From contig JAGGNK010006448.1 of NCBI GenBank assembly GCA_017590115.1, positions 620,001 through 684,000 of the forward strand: a stretch of DNA of 64,000 nt, given 5' to 3'. Source of the DNA: Montifringilla adamsi. Taxonomy: Eukaryota > Chordata > Aves > Passeriformes > Passeridae. The translations under genes and the position numbers were made by a program. Below are positions 13,601-27,184 of the stretch, in pieces. The notes beneath the pieces were generated by a model that made no database searches, was not told the DNA's origin, and saw nothing but the letters and a program-made list of their open reading frames with translations. How positions within the stretch are numbered: position 1 is the first letter of the stretch; each line of letters begins with the position of its first letter.

Positions 13601-14379
13601 ACTAATAAGTTTGCAAAAGAAAAATACACACATGTACACAAACACTGTGTTCATCTTATCTAATACACCTCATGAAGAGTAGCTCAGGAGCCTTTTCTTT
13701 GGTGGCTAAATAAGTGAAGGAGTTTGAACAAAAGGTTGATTCCTCAAGAGTAAGGAAAACAGAATTATGTCTTCCTGCTTTCCTATTAATTCTCCCCTCC
13801 AGCCTTAGCTTTCCTTTTAAATTTTTTTGGTGGGGAAATGCAAGTCTGATTGAACATCAGTGTGTAGTCTTTATTCTACGGTCCTTTTCTCAAGTTTTTT
13901 TCTGATACAAAATTTCAATCTATTCTCAGGAGAAAGGCAAATCAAATCCTCTCATATTTTATGAAGGGCAGCTCAAGGTGATTATAAATGGGTGCAAAGT
14001 TAAGGGAAATATAATGTTAATGGCTTACACCAGTGTCAATATGTCTTAGAAGGTTTCAGAAAGACTAAACTGATATATTTTTATTACTTCTTAATCATTA
14101 CTGTTGTCTTCTTTTTAAATATTGGTGTACATGTAACATTCTTTGTTGCTGTTGTTGCAGTTATTGTTATTATCACAATTTTTAAAATTATTTTTAGGTA
14201 GCTTTGATCAGTCTTAATGATAATTTAATTCTAAGTTATCACACTGGGGTAGACAGAAACAAATCAGAGAAGTAAATTTATTGGTACTGAGGACCTGATA
14301 TTTACACTATAAGCATGTTTTGTTTTAATTTCAGACTAACTTGATATTATCAGTCAGACACTGTATGTTTTAAATTATA
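13601..14379. other. Unique non-coding stretch
   Basis: Nothing recognised. An open frame at 13714-13905 has no identifiable domain. TTGTTGCTG-type triplet runs near 14140-14175 are too short to call a microsatellite. Confidence 0.5.
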
Positions 14380-14444
14380 TATCATGATGATGGAGATCTT
14401 TTCCTACTGTAATCATTCTATCATTCTATTTTATGATCCTATGT
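14380..14444 (+). mobile_element. CR1 3' tail remnant
   Basis: A short piece resembles the last ~60 bases of a CR1 copy: ATGATGGAGATCTTTTCCTA, then ATCATTCTATCATTCTAT and ATGATCCTATG. The second part looks like the CR1 terminal octamers. Upstream sequence is too diverged to extend it. The call rests on the tail alone. Confidence 0.5.
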
Positions 14445-17400
14445 CCTTATACAGCTGGAGCATATTTTCTGGACTCCTGGATTGTCTTTTCCAGGTTAGT
14501 TTTGTAATAAAACAATCTAATACATGCTCCAAACACTATGCAAGCCCATTAAGTGGGGATGGCTGTGAGACATTTCAGAACAGTAGTTCTCATCCAAAGT
14601 ATTATCATAAGGTTAATCACCGTAATCATCCTAAAGGAAAGCATCCTAGCTTTTACTCACTGAGAGACAGTTCATGTTTATTTTCAATGTATCTTTTTCA
14701 CTAACTGGTGCAGATTTCAGTCCCTGGTTCTACAATACAACAGTTTAGAAGTATCGAGAGTTTTATGGAATGAGAAGGACAGTGCTTATCTGATGATTCT
14801 AATTTTTCTAAGGACTGTTTAGCAAAATCAGAAGAAACTATTTTTGGCTTGAAAATGAAACAGGTAACAGGTGGTGATTTGTTGGTGAAATAAGCACTGG
14901 TGACCTCATAAGCAATCTGAAGATCTTATTAATTGAGTTTCATTTTGTATTTCGCCTTTTTCATAACAGTTTTCAAGAAACCAGGTTTATTAAATTAAAA
15001 CTCAAGGGGTGTAAAACTATTTCAATTAAGCCAGTGATAGGTTTTAAAAGCCTGTGGAGGCTTGAAGTTTTATTTTCGTATGTGCAAGCAATCAAACAGG
15101 AATTCATATTGTTTCTAACTCAGAATTTAAAAGTATTATTGAAAAGATAAACACTTACCCCATGAACTGGAGAAGTGCTAATAATTTAAACTCCATAGAT
15201 GTCTTTCTGCCTTCAGGCCATAAAACCCAGGATATCATGTTATTATAGCCATATCTTATATTAGGAAATTGCAGTTAAAGAAAAGGATTTCACATCTCAA
15301 AATTGCACAATGAAATTGAAAATACAATGAGAGAAAACTCATGGGATTTCCTGACATTCTGGTAAAATGTACTCTTTGTTCCCAGTCTCCCGTTAATATA
15401 TTAAAATTTTGAAACAAGATACACAAAGGGAGGAAATATTTTCAGAGGTGCTGGAAATGCTTAATAGGTTTTCATAACCAACACCACATGAAACTGGTAG
15501 AAAAAGTTCCCAGATTGCAAAACACATCCGCTGCAAAAATATTGCAACTTGGCTTCGAATTTTTGAAAGAGAACTATGAACTGAAAAGAGAAACTCTGAA
15601 GACATCACCTCTCTTAAGGAATAGTATCAATTTTTAAATATAAGATATAAAAACTGTGGGTTTTTTCCCAAACTGAAAAATAAAATATATCCTTCAAATT
15701 CCCATCCAGATAATTTAAGGGATGAAAACTAGGACCCCACCCCCCTCCCCAGGTTTGAACTTAAAAATTATTCACACATTATTTTCTTTGATATCTTTCA
15801 ATACTCAGGAAGTGGGTATGGAGCTCTGTAGAAAAGTGTTCAGTGTCTTTCTCTGAGGAGTTCTTGCAATATTAGGGTCATCACATAACTTCATTAACTC
15901 ATACAGTTTGCAGTCTTCAGTTGAGGCAAGTTTTGGATTTTTATCCTTAAATTTCTTGAGTATACGCCTTCATGTTTTATACTAGAGATCTCTAGATATT
16001 TTTAGACTAGCTTGGTACCCTTCTGAAAGTCTCACTGCATTGAGTCACACTGACATAATTTTAGGGAAATATTTAGATCATTCAGTTGAGTATGTGGCAT
16101 ATATTTGGAGATAAAATCCATTCATTATTTTCTCAGGTCCAATTCTTCTTTTCTTCAATTATTTTTTTGTGAAACAGAAGCACATATCTACAATGAAGCC
16201 TGCCAGGAGTTTGACATGAAATTTGAAACTCTAAATGGGGCAGCTTCATCTGACAGTGTCTAGCCTATCTGGAGACTTAGAGCTTGGTGTTCGACTATAT
16301 ATTGCCATGCTGTGGAGAATTCAGAATCTTTGTTCCACACCTGCTGGGTAAATAATGTTGAGAATAGAGCACTGTATAAAAGTCAGCTGGTGGTGACAGT
16401 GCCAACAGGGGTGCCCTGTGAAGTGACTGTGACTGCTCTGTGTCTTGCTGAACTCAGGGCTGTCTCTGGGCATTAGGAAAACTCTGAACACAGGTGAGAT
16501 AGGTTCCCCTGTGCACCTCAGCAATACTTTGTGTTGTCTCTGCATGGCCCTGATACTTCAGCAATAGCTGAGTTTCTAGCAATTTGGTTTGGAGCACTAA
16601 CATAAATACCTAAGTTCCGGTGCCTTGAGATCTGTGCTCTTTGAAAAGGAGCTACCACTCAATTTCACATTCCTTTGAGGTTAGCCTGAACTTGTGAACA
16701 GGCTGACTGAGTCATTGTTTTGAATTCAAAAACACTAATAATGTCTAAATCCTATGTCATGGAAATTTTTGATGGTTTAAATCTATCAATTTATGCATTT
16801 AAGATTTGTTTCCTATTCTGTGACATAGGTCATTCTAGGAATAGAGTACATTACTTTCTTGAAATTTTCTCAGATTTTATGCTTAAATGTGTCTAAAATG
16901 GTGTTGGTATAAATAGAAGGTCTTTACAAATTCTCACAGGTAAAGGCAGCTACAGATACACCTAAAATTAAGTTAAAGACTAGTAATAAGAAAAATACTT
17001 CTGACCCAAGAAAACCAGTCTTCTTCTAATTAATTCATATATATATATATATGTATGAATATATATATATGAGGTATTATGATATTCCATGCTTCTTTCT
17101 TATTATACTGTTATTATTTTTAATAATAAAATTAATAATTTCTTATTATATATACTATTTCTTATTATTGTACATTGTCACATTCCCTAAAATAAATTAT
17201 CACCACAGATATGGGCAGTTTTCTATTGCTTGACCTCAGTGATGGGGAATGTTTTTGGATGTATTTGATTTACTCCTTCAGGAAAAATTTACATTTATCT
17301 ACTGTCTTTCTATTTTGGTCAACCCAGATGTTTAGTCCTTCTTCACAGTCCCTCTGATGGCAAGAAGGAAGTTTATTTTCTTTTTCTTTTGCCATAGAAT

Positions 17401-19369
17401 GTTCACATATATATAACTAGTATGGAGAGTAACTAGAACAGATAATAACTGTTAAAGCTCTCTTAAGAAATTGTATTCCTTCTTAGTATCAGAAGTCTTC
17501 TTTTAAACCATTTTCCTACTTCTTTATTAATCTGTTATGAATAGACCAGACTGCAGGAAGATTTGGAAGAATTTCGTCCTTCACATTTAAGTCAGACCAT
17601 AAAACATTTTGTAAGCCATGAAGTCCCTTTGCTGTGTTATGTGAAATTTCAGTGGGAAGCTGGAAGGGTCAGGTGCTACTCGAGTGGTAATACAAACTGT
17701 CTTCAAATAGTAATGCAAATTCAGTTCAGAGCTTTCTACTGGTGTTACTTGGACTTTGTTGTCCTAATATTTCTAAGCTGAAGTAATATAAAAATGTTGT
17801 GAACAGTGGATGTACTTGAATACAGGTAGTGCTTAAAATTGGAAGGAAGTGCAAAGAATAAAAGTATTAATGCTCTAAGGCACAGAAGTTTAATTTTTGA
17901 AATTTAAAAAAAAACAGTGAGAAGAAAGATTTTTTTATATTTCTTTTGTTAAAGAGAATGAAAATAGGAGATTAAACTTTTCACATTACGTTTTACATGG
18001 TTGTATGATGTAGAACTCATAACCCCAAACAAAAAATTTTCATACCTTGTTAATAGATCAAGGATGTTAATGTTCAAGTGTGGAATTTTTTTCCTGATAT
18101 TTTATGTGGCATCCAACACATTTTAGATCTCTGCATTATACAAGTCTTTGTTGATATCCTATTTTTAGATAAAACTGATAGTAATTTGATGCATAAGGTA
18201 ATACACATCACACATTTTCAAACATGTTGACTTATTCCTTTATTAACCTTTTATGGAATTCAGTTTTTGAGATATTTATAACTTGTTTCTCAATTAAATG
18301 TGCTTTTGATATACAATAAGATTTACATTTACAATACTCAAGGTCACATCCAAGGGTGGAGAATACAGGTGCCAATTTCACAGCCCACTACTCAGATCAC
18401 CAGACCACACTCCTAATATTTTTGTTAGACAAATGGCAAAAAAGTTTATTAGATTGTAACAGAGTGCTACAATGTTCAATTTATTTTGGTATGGATTTCC
18501 TTCTATAATTACAAGATTATCTGGCAAAGCCATATTCCATTTTTTAGAATTAAATAAATATTACTGTAACTACAGTGAATAGCTTTTCACTTTTATAACA
18601 AAATCATGTTTGCATTTCATAGATAAAATTTGCATCTGTGTTTTTCACACTGGTAAGACCATCATTTATCACTGCTTAATCTTTTCAAATTTTTCTTTGT
18701 GCCCAGTTTGTTCTGTTCAAATTATGGCTTAAAAACTAAGTTTTCTTTTAACCTGAACATTCTCTTTCATTAAGTCTAAATACTTTATTTGAATTCTGAA
18801 TGACGAACTGCATTTTTTAATAGCTTGATCTAACTTTTTACATTAGAAAAAAACACATTCATTGTTTATAACTTCTTCTTTAAGTTATTAGGGCAAATAT
18901 TTCAATAAAAACTTTCATGCTTAATGCTGAAACAAGGAGGATATTTCACTATGTTAATTTGTGGTCTGAAAACTCCAGATTGAGGGTGACTTCATTACAT
19001 TGCTTCTGAAAATTTCGTAGAAGAATTTAATCTGTTGGTGAACGGGTTCATTAAATCTGGAGATTAAATTAACTGTTGTTAAATAAAATAAAATTAGAAA
19101 GTAATATCTAATACATAATATATCTAATATGTAACATATAATGAATCCACATATTTTATGTCTTCAAATGCAAATGTACTTTGAATGTTTAATCAACAGC
19201 TGGAACATGTAACACACAGTGAGTTTGTAATGCCTGCTAGCAAATCACACAGTTCTCCTTCAATTTTTTTGAGAGAATTTGACTTATAAAGCAGTAAATA
19301 TTTTATGGCTATCTGTAATAATTTCTACTGATGGTGATAATCAACTACTAAGAGCTAAAGATACCAGTA
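14445..19369. other. Long unique stretch with AT simple repeats
   Basis: No gene or mobile element is recognised. The block at about 17036-17170 is TA-rich, with an (AT)n core at about 17038-17050 and a second at 17059-17070. A somewhat GC-richer patch at about 16200-16560 contains a TATA-like TGTATAAAAG near 16373, but no family is evident. Open frames at 14384-14704, 15393-15608 and 16321-16545 carry no motifs. Confidence 0.5.
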
Positions 19370-19590
19370 AAACCAGAGTCAGCAATGTCACTATGCTACA
19401 CTGCCAGGATGGTGGCAATGGAACAGCCTGCCCAGGGAAGTGGTTGTGCCACCACTCCTGGAGGTATTTAGATGTGTAGATGTGGTGTTTAGGGTAATGG
19501 TTCAGTGGCAGGTTCAGCAGTGTTAGGTTAACTGCTGGACTTGATGACGTACAGGATCTTTCCTAACTATGTGATCCTATGATTCTAGGA
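19370..19590 (+). mobile_element. CR1 LINE 3' UTR fragment, plus strand
   Basis: This is a 5'-truncated CR1 copy. It shows ACAGCCTGCCCAGGGAAGTG, then CCACTCCTGGAGGTATTTA, GTGTTAGGTTAACTGCTGGA, CTTGATGACG and TCTTTCCTAACTATG. It ends in TGATCCTATGATTCTAGGA, a decayed terminal octamer repeat. Coding similarity is limited to the last residues of ORF2. It lies head-to-head with the larger minus-strand copy that starts about 135 bases to the right. Confidence 0.92.
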
Positions 19591-19724
19591 CACACATTCT
19601 ACAAAAAATGCCATCTTGTTGGGTCTGAAGCCAACCATAGCCTTCTCCTTCTGTTGTTAATCTCTCCATAGAACATTTTTCATTTATTACTGACAGAGCC
19701 ATGCTTTTTTTTATGGTGATTATA

Positions 19725-20402
19725 GAATTATAGAATACCTTGGTTTGAAAGAGACCTTAAAAATTCATCCTGTTCAACCTCACTTACATGGGACATCTTG
19801 TAGTTAATTAGGTTACTCTAAGCCCCACCCAGCCTGGCTTTGAGCACTGCTGAGGATGGGCCATGCACCATTTGTCTGAGCAGCCAGTTCCTGTGCCTCA
19901 CCACCTTCTTAGCTCTAAACCTACCTTCTTTATGTTTAAAATCATTGGTCTGTAGACCTTGGTAAAAGAATGTGTCTCCTTCTCTCTTATAACTCCCCTT
20001 TATATATTGAAAGCCTGCAATAAGGTTTCCCTAAAGCCTTTTCTTCTCCATGTTGAACAGACCTATTTCTCTTAGCCTGTCTTCACAATAGTGGTTTTCA
20101 ATCCCTTCCACCAACAATTCCATGTTTTGGGCTGGAGGCCCTAGATCTGGATGTAGTACTCCCAATCTGGCTTTCATCAGAGTAGAGTACAGGGGCAGAT
20201 TCACATCTTCTTCTGCAGTCCAGGACACAGTTGGTGTCTTGGGCTGAAAGAAAACATTGTTAGCTCCTGTTCAATTTTTTATCCACCCATCTCCACCCTG
20301 TATTGATGCTGGGGATTACCCCAGCCCACATGCAGGACTTTGCCTTGCTGAACTTCATGAGATTCACATGTGCCCACTCCTGAAGCCTATCAAGATCCCT
20401 CT
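19725..20402 (-). mobile_element. CR1 LINE, 3' half, left part of a split copy
   Basis: This is a minus-strand CR1 whose 3' end lies at the left (ATTATAGAATTATAGAATACC, then TTGGTTTGAAAGAGACCTTA). The minus frame at 20031-20228 reads RLREIGLFNMEKKRL, matching the ORF2 motif RLRELGLFSLEKRRL. The frame over about 20260-20400 reads RDLDRLQEWAHVNLMKFSK, matching the segment after the reverse-transcriptase core. At 20402 the CR1 match stops abruptly and an LTR begins. It resumes at about 20971, so this and the next CR1 feature are one insertion. Confidence 0.95.
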
Positions 20403-20970
20403 TGTACTTTTTTTTGGCTGCAGTAGGGTTAATTTTCTTCACACTGGCTGGTATGGGGCTGTGTATTGGTTTTAGGCTGGAAACAGAGTTGATATATAGA
20501 GATGTTTTTGTTATTGCTGAGCAGAGCTTGCACAGTCTGGGCCTTTTCTGCCTCTCAGCCCAATCTGTGAGCGAGGAGGACGGGAGTGCACAAGAAGATG
20601 TGAGGACACACAGATGTGACAGCTGACCCCAGCTGACCTAAGGGACATTCCATGGCATACGGCACAGTGCTCAGCATATAAAGCTGGGGGAAGAAGAAGG
20701 AAGGGGTTAATGATGTTTGTCTTCCCAAATAACTGTTATGCAGAATGGAGCCCTACTTTCCCAGAGATGGCTGAACACCTACCCGCCAATGGGAAATGGT
20801 GAATTAATTCCTTGTTTTGCTTTTTTTGGGTGCACTGCTTTTTCTTTGCCTGCTAAACTGTCTTTACCTCAATCCATGAGTGCTCTCAATTTTACTCTTC
20901 TGATTCTCCCCTCCAGTGTGTGAGTGGCTGTGTGGGGCTTAATTGCCTGCTGCACTTAAAACAACAAAAT
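20403..20970 (+). mobile_element. Solo LTR inserted inside a CR1
   Basis: This is an avian endogenous-retrovirus LTR with no internal viral sequence. Landmarks, in order, are GGGTTAATTTTCTTCACACTG, GCTGGTATGGGGCTGTGTAT, CAGCTGACCCCAGCTGACC, a TATA-type promoter within CAGCATATAAAGCTGGGGGA (about 20671-20690), TTTGTCTTCCCAAATAAC, GAATTAATTCCTTGTTTTGC and GTGTGGGGCTTAATTGCC. The copy at 54162-54751 has the same order. The flanking CR1 reads straight through once the LTR is removed (GATCCCTCT then GCATGGCATCC). The joins CCTCT and TTTCT could be a decayed target-site duplication. The LTR therefore postdates the CR1. Confidence 0.9.
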
Positions 20971-21190
20971 TTCTGCATGGCATCCTATCTATCATGTGTG
21001 TTCAGCCATACCACATATCTTGGTTATCCACAAATTTGCTGAGAGAATATGAAGTCCCAGTGTTTATATAACTGATAAAGACATTGAACAGGACTGGTCC
21101 CAGTATGGAACCTTGATACACATAGCTTGTTACTGATGTCCAGTGGGATAGAGAGCTGTTGGCTTCAACTCACTGGATGTGGTCTTCCAC
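20971..21190 (-). mobile_element. CR1 LINE, right part of the split copy
   Basis: This continues the CR1 interrupted at 20402. Read on the minus strand it covers the reverse-transcriptase core region. The complement of GACTGGTCCCAGTATGGAAC corresponds to the 'GSVLGPVL' coding segment, and TTTGCTGAGAGAATATGAAG is the complement of the 'FADDT' side of the core. The match fades near 21190, probably the 5' truncation point. The two parts sum to about 900 bp of CR1. Confidence 0.88.
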
Positions 21191-24100
21191 ATACAAAATG
21201 AAATTATGAAAAGTAGATGAAATTGAGTCTGTGGACTGTGGTGGAGGCTGTACCTGTTTATCCCAGAAAGAGGTAACATATATAAAATATTCATTTTCAT
21301 ATTAAATAAGTCCTTTCTTGTACTCTGACACATCTCTGAGGGAGCACAGAAAAGTAATTTCATGTTCAAATAGAGTATTGTCAAGTCCATAAAATAAAAG
21401 AGATTCTATTACATACTCCTAGAAAGAGTTATAACATAACTCTATATTGCCTTCTTTCTCTCCTACCCCTTCTGTCCATCTATTTTTTCATGCTGTAATT
21501 TTTGCTTCAACAGTGGAATTGCATGTTACTGTCATTAATTTCTGTGGATCAATTGTGATAGACTTTCTGATTTAAAATATTTTATTCATGAGTTGTCTTT
21601 TTTTGTTTCAATGAAACAAATGCCTGTTCATATAAGGTAGTATTCAACTTGTTTGATTTTGGGCATTGAGGGATTTTTTAGCTTTTCCTATTATTGTATG
21701 CTCATAAGGACTCAACTTATAATTAAGTAGTATTGAGGCCTCAATTGATTAAAATAAAAACTAAAAATATAATAAGCAATATCCCTGAACCTTCCTTAGT
21801 TGTTGTTTTCTTAAAAACAAAAGTGCAGACAAACAAAACCCAGTCTATTTCTATTTAATTGACTAAATGAATCTAATCTCACCCTTTAGCTTATTTTCTA
21901 ATCATGCCATCTTTACCATAACATTTCAGGAGAGATGATTTTTTTTTCACTTTCTCATTTTTGCCAATATTCTTGAAAATTCCTCCTGATTTTTTTAAGT
22001 ATCCATGCTGCAGATGACACACTGCTGTATTGTGTGAGGAGAGCACAAGAAGTATTAATATCATCCTGAACTCAAGGTTAATATAGTCTTGCGTCAAAAA
22101 TTGGATAGAATGACATGTCAGCTTTTCAACAACCACTTATCATCAAATATAGACAGCACAGTATTTCCATAAATATTTGAAGCAAAATATTACCCATCTT
22201 GGTCCATGAATTTACAATTTTTTTCACTCTAATAACACATCTTCTTCAAGTAATGGGTCTTTTCATTTATTATAAAGTTTCTTTTTGTAATCATATTTCA
22301 TATCTGGCAAGGTAATCTTCTTGCTAAATCAGGCAAATATTTATTATTAGTTAATATTCATATATACATAAACTAATACAAATATTTTAACTATTTCTCA
22401 CATGAGATTTGGATATTAGCCCTCCTACCAATCACACAGAAAGATAGCTTCTATTATTTCAACATCTATCATAAAGAAAGGGCTGTATTGCTTAGCACTT
22501 AGGGATGAATGCTTCTTAGATTGTCAAAATTATTTCTTCATCTCAAGATCTTTTCACCTTCATCTAGGCTTATACTCATGGAATAATGAGTTCTGGGAAA
22601 AAAACATTAAAAACACCAGTTCTCACCAGCACTCTTTGAATAACACTAAGGAGGAAAATTCAATTTTAGTACTTAACTTATTTACCTATTCTTCCTAGTT
22701 GACCCAAGTTGCTTGTATTCTTGCAAGCTGTAGTACATTCTCATAAAATTTGCATTTTTACGGAACAGACATGTTCTTTCTACCAAATGAGTGGCTATGT
22801 TCAGATTTGCTCAATTTTAAGCCACTGAACTAGTTGGATTTGAAAATTGTTTCAGTAGAAACAGATTGTTTATTTTAAAAAGTATAATTACCTGAGCAGT
22901 AGTTCAACATAACATTTTCATGAGATCCAATTATCAGCTAAAAATGAGTCTTAACTAATACTTAGCTACACACTCAGCATAAAATAGATTTCTACCCTAT
23001 ATGGAACACTTCAAGTGTTATCTGGGTATGAAAATTACTTTTTATTCTTAAGTTCTTTTTTTCAGTTTTTTAGATGTATTTTTTACTTTAATCTTAAGAA
23101 TTGCTTGATTAGGATCACTAATTTTTTTAATCAGTATTCTATTCAATTATTTCTATGTTCCATATTTAAAAAGCCAGATAACATGTAGAATACATTTCAT
23201 GATATAAAAAAAATCAGCGAAATAAGTTTAAAATTTAATTGTGATGCCTTACTTCAATGAAGAAAATTAGTTTGACATCTATTAATATACAATAGAAATG
23301 ACTGACACACATTAACAACTACAAACAGCGTCCCTAAGATTATGCAAGTTTAAAAAATGCTGGGATGATATATTAATCAGTGTAAGCACTGAAAAGAGAT
23401 GACAAAATTTGCTGATCTCTGCATTCTAACTTAAGCTGAGAAAGTTTTTTTTCTAATTTATTCATTGAATTTCACCTCTCTGTGTTCTCTGTGGGCAAAT
23501 TAGAACACTCTCAAATGTATTAATCATTTTACAGTGTCCAGAATATATAGTTTGTGAATTATCTTTGTCTGTAAACAAATTAAAAATAGTGTGCAAAACA
23601 AATTTCAAAATTCAAATCAGTCTTGTCACTTTAGTTGATATGTGAATCAAAAAACTAAATCAGAGCTTCAAATGCTTATAAATGTTTTCTTCTACCTGCA
23701 TGAAATTGCCTAGGCCAACTTTAAGTGCTTAATTTTTCATAAATAGTAACCTATTCAATTTATCATTAAGGAGTTTAAGGAAATTGATTATATTAAACCA
23801 TTTCCATATTAGGTTTTCTACATTATAATAAAATTGTAAGCAAATTTAAAATATTACATTGTTACATTCCTAAGGGCATGTGAAAGCAATTAACTGCACT
23901 GTATGTATCAAATGAAAACTAAATATCAAATTCATCAATCTAAAACTTTTTCCCTCTAATTGACCTCTTACTTGATTTAAATTTAACTCACAGAACTATA
24001 TTTCATATCTAGTATGTTCTACAAAATATAAATTTGGACATGACTTTCCTCTTGGGCATTGTTGACTATGTGAGCAAGATAGATTAACTAGCTGAAATTA

Positions 24101-24714
24101 AATGTTACTAAAGATTTGTCTATTGTCTTTAGTTTCTCTTTTCACCTGCTATCAGTCTACAATTCACTGTATTTAAATATGTTCTCATTCACTATTTGTG
24201 GACAATAAAAGATGAATTCAGCATTACAACTGTTGAATTTGTGTTAGAATTCCTCCCATTACACTTGTCAAGATTATCTTTTTGTTCGACTTTGTTTGTC
24301 TACATATTTATTACATTACTGTTTGCTGTTCCTGTGAGGAAAAAAAAAGCTTTTTATAGTCTGAGATGTGCAATGCATCTGCTGTTTTCAAGTGCTACTA
24401 AGTGACAGGTGAACCTTCATTTTTTAAGGACATTCTACTCAAAAATTTCCGAGCATTTCTGATTCATTTGGAAAAATAAAGCAATAGTAATGAAAAATAA
24501 AATCTAAAATATTTTGAAACTTGATTAAAGGGTACATGTGTTGAGGTTTGGCTGGTTATCTAAGAGGTTTCCTTTCACTTGAGTAGCAGTCTGTAAATGT
24601 CAAATACACACGGAATAAAATTTTACAAATGGCTGTTCCATATATCTGTTTCTAAACAACCCTTGAAATTTCAAAAAGGGTCATGCTTTATATGCTTTTA
24701 ATTGCTGTTCAAGG
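21191..24714. other. Long repeat-free AT-rich stretch
   Basis: About 3.5 kb without a recognised repeat or gene. The sequence is strongly AT-rich and irregular, with no tandem structure. Frames at 21130-21390, 21891-22136 and 24196-24405 are motif-free. The absence of CR1 or LTR sequence over this length could be chance or could reflect constraint. Only an alignment of related birds would tell. Confidence 0.5.
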
Positions 24715-24868
24715 CTGTTTTGCCCATGAGAGTAATTAGTAAATAAACGCTCTACCTTTATCTTGACCTTGAGCTTTCTCAGCCTATTTTCTTCTCTCTA
24801 GTGTTGAGGAGAAGTAAGATAGTGGTTGTGTGGGTGTCTGGGTGTTAGCCAAGGCTAATCCACCACAA
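24715..24868 (+). mobile_element. LTR 3'-end remnant
   Basis: A short piece resembles the last ~150 bases of the LTR family at 38145-39173. It shows GCTGTTTTGCCCATGAGAGT, then TACCTTTATCTTGACC, TTTTCTTCTCTC, GTTGAGGAGAAGTAAGATAG, GGGTGTTAGCCAAGG and a terminal CCACCACA. The order and spacing agree with 39030-39173. Upstream AT-rich sequence is not recognisable as LTR, so the rest is lost or was never there. Confidence 0.65.
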
Positions 24869-27184
24869 AAGCTAGCAATTATTTTCTGATGATTTTAGGC
24901 AACATTTTATTTTACTCATAACAGTTCATATTATTGTTGTTATTGATACTTCTATTAAAAGGAGAAAACAGTATTTTTTAAAATCCTGTAGTTTTGCAAC
25001 ACACTTTTTTGCTTACAGAGCTTTGAGAGGCTGGAGTATTCTGACATGTTCCTTTGATCTCAGGTCATGTACCTGACCGGTAGATGAGTACAGATAGGGC
25101 TCTGTGGTAACTCTTGGCAGTCAAGTTGGAGGTTTGGAAACTAAGAAACAAATTTTCTCACCTTTAGTGTTTACTGAGGCCCTGACACACTACATTGCCA
25201 GAAGCAAATTGCAAACACTTTTTACCTGAGAGGAAAGACCTTAAAGCTGAATTTCTAGTTAATTGAACTCATTTTAACTGGAGCAGAGGTGTCAGAATGG
25301 ACCAACAAACTGCATTCAGTGAATGAGGTTCCATCTAATATGCCCCTCTGAGGAGAGGGAAAGAAGACCAAACTCATTCTCTTCTGTTAGTCCCTGAAGA
25401 ATTGTATTATCTTTCTTCATTTTCTACTACTATATGAGCTGCTTATTCAGAACCCAGCCTGCCTGTCAGGTAAAGCCTCGACCCTGCTGAAGTCAAAGCC
25501 TTTTGAGTGGAGGAAGTGTTGACACAGTTTTAACAACTTACCGGGTTATTCTATCATATACACATTGTAAAGTAAAATACTTGATAAGACAATGTAAAAA
25601 CTAAGGCAGTGCAAAAATAGTAAGTGTATAATATAGACTGTACAAATACAATACTAATCCTTGCATTATGTAGTTCATTATTACTCAGTCTCCATTCTTC
25701 TTTTTATTTGTTGTGGCAATATAAAAGTGTCCCAAATGGAAGGGCCTCTTTTCCAGCAACTGACCTGCGCGGCACTAGAAATACACAACTTCTAATGCAA
25801 TGATAAATGGCTTCCTTTCTGTCACACTAGTCATATTCCAAGAAAATTGTAAGTGGCACTTACTTTCAAAAAATAAAATAATTGTGTGATAAAGAACAAA
25901 AAAAGACAAAAATTACAGTGGTATATATTTAAATAGAGTATTATTCCAGATAAATAGTTATGATCTAGAATAGCAATGTTCTTGTTATATGAGAGACTGT
26001 AAATGCAGACTTTTCTAGGAAAAAAAAACCTTAATTTTTGATTATTTTCATCACCCATGATTTACTGCTTAATTGTTCTTTGTGAAATTTGATCTTTTGA
26101 TCTTTTTCTCTTTTCTCTGTAACCTTTAAGAAACATGTCACAATCTTCTGTAAATTACTTCAATTTAAGCCTGGGGAAATTGCAGTAATCCAAAGAAAGT
26201 GGTAGTTAAAATGATCCCATGAAAGAATATAAAACACACATACCTGATTATGAAATATTCAGAAAACATCCTTTTCTCTATGCCTTTCACTCATGACATC
26301 TACAGCAAGGAAGACAATTAATATACACTTCCTGGCACATGACAAAAGGGATAACATTTCTCCCCAACTACTTGCCCAGAAATGCAAATCATGATTAATT
26401 TCTATTGTCTAGGCTTTCATTCTCTTATCAACTTCAAATCTCTGTTGCTTGTTTTAAATTTTGCAAGACAAATTTGACCAATGTACTTAAGCCAATCTAG
26501 TCTAATTATCACCTTGCCTTCCCCAGAAATACAGCAGTAAACTGTACAGCGATAAGAAGGCCATTTCCAATTGTGTGCATAGATGATTTTCATAAGAAAA
26601 GTGATCTCTGGATCACTTGTGAGAGAGTAAATGTCATTTTTGTTTCTCTTAATTTCCCACTTTAAACAGAGTAGCAACTCAGAAAGTCAGTTTTTCCAAG
26701 ATGAAGAAAAAATAGCAACATGCAACTTGTTTAATAAAAAAGAATCAATATTTTTAATATGTCTGTAAATCAAGTTAGATCATAAGATATAAAGCAAAAA
26801 TTGAATAGAAATATAAGGGAGGTTTCTAGAAACAATTAAGAAAAAGGCTGAAGCCATACACTTGCATTCAAATGAAACTAGGAAGGATTATAAAATGAGA
26901 ATGCATAAAGAGTAATTTAAGAAGAACAAGCGAGTGGCAAAGGGAAACAAAACTAATATTCTTTCTTTCCATACATCAGGATCACAAAGTCTATATGGCC
27001 ATTTGATGATCAGAATACAAAAGGTGTGCTAAAAACAAAGATGCAGAAAAAGGTTGTTGTTGAGAGGCTTCAGTGGTGAACCTTGCAGAAGAAAAAGGGG
27101 AGAGGAGAGTCCCATTAGGGAGCTGGTCTCAGCAGGAGACATCTGAAACTGAGTGATTGTGGGAGAGGAGGGGGGATTTATTTC
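24869..27184. other. Unique non-coding stretch
   Basis: No recognised gene or mobile element. Frames at 25831-26058, 26417-26677 and 27029-27226 have no motif. The last 130 bases (about 27050-27180) are purine-rich and may be a decayed 5' continuation of the CR1 that follows. Confidence 0.5.

Noticed and set aside
14384..14704. 106-codon open frame on the plus strand
   Set aside because: Its start overlaps a CR1 tail remnant, and the rest has no recognisable family.
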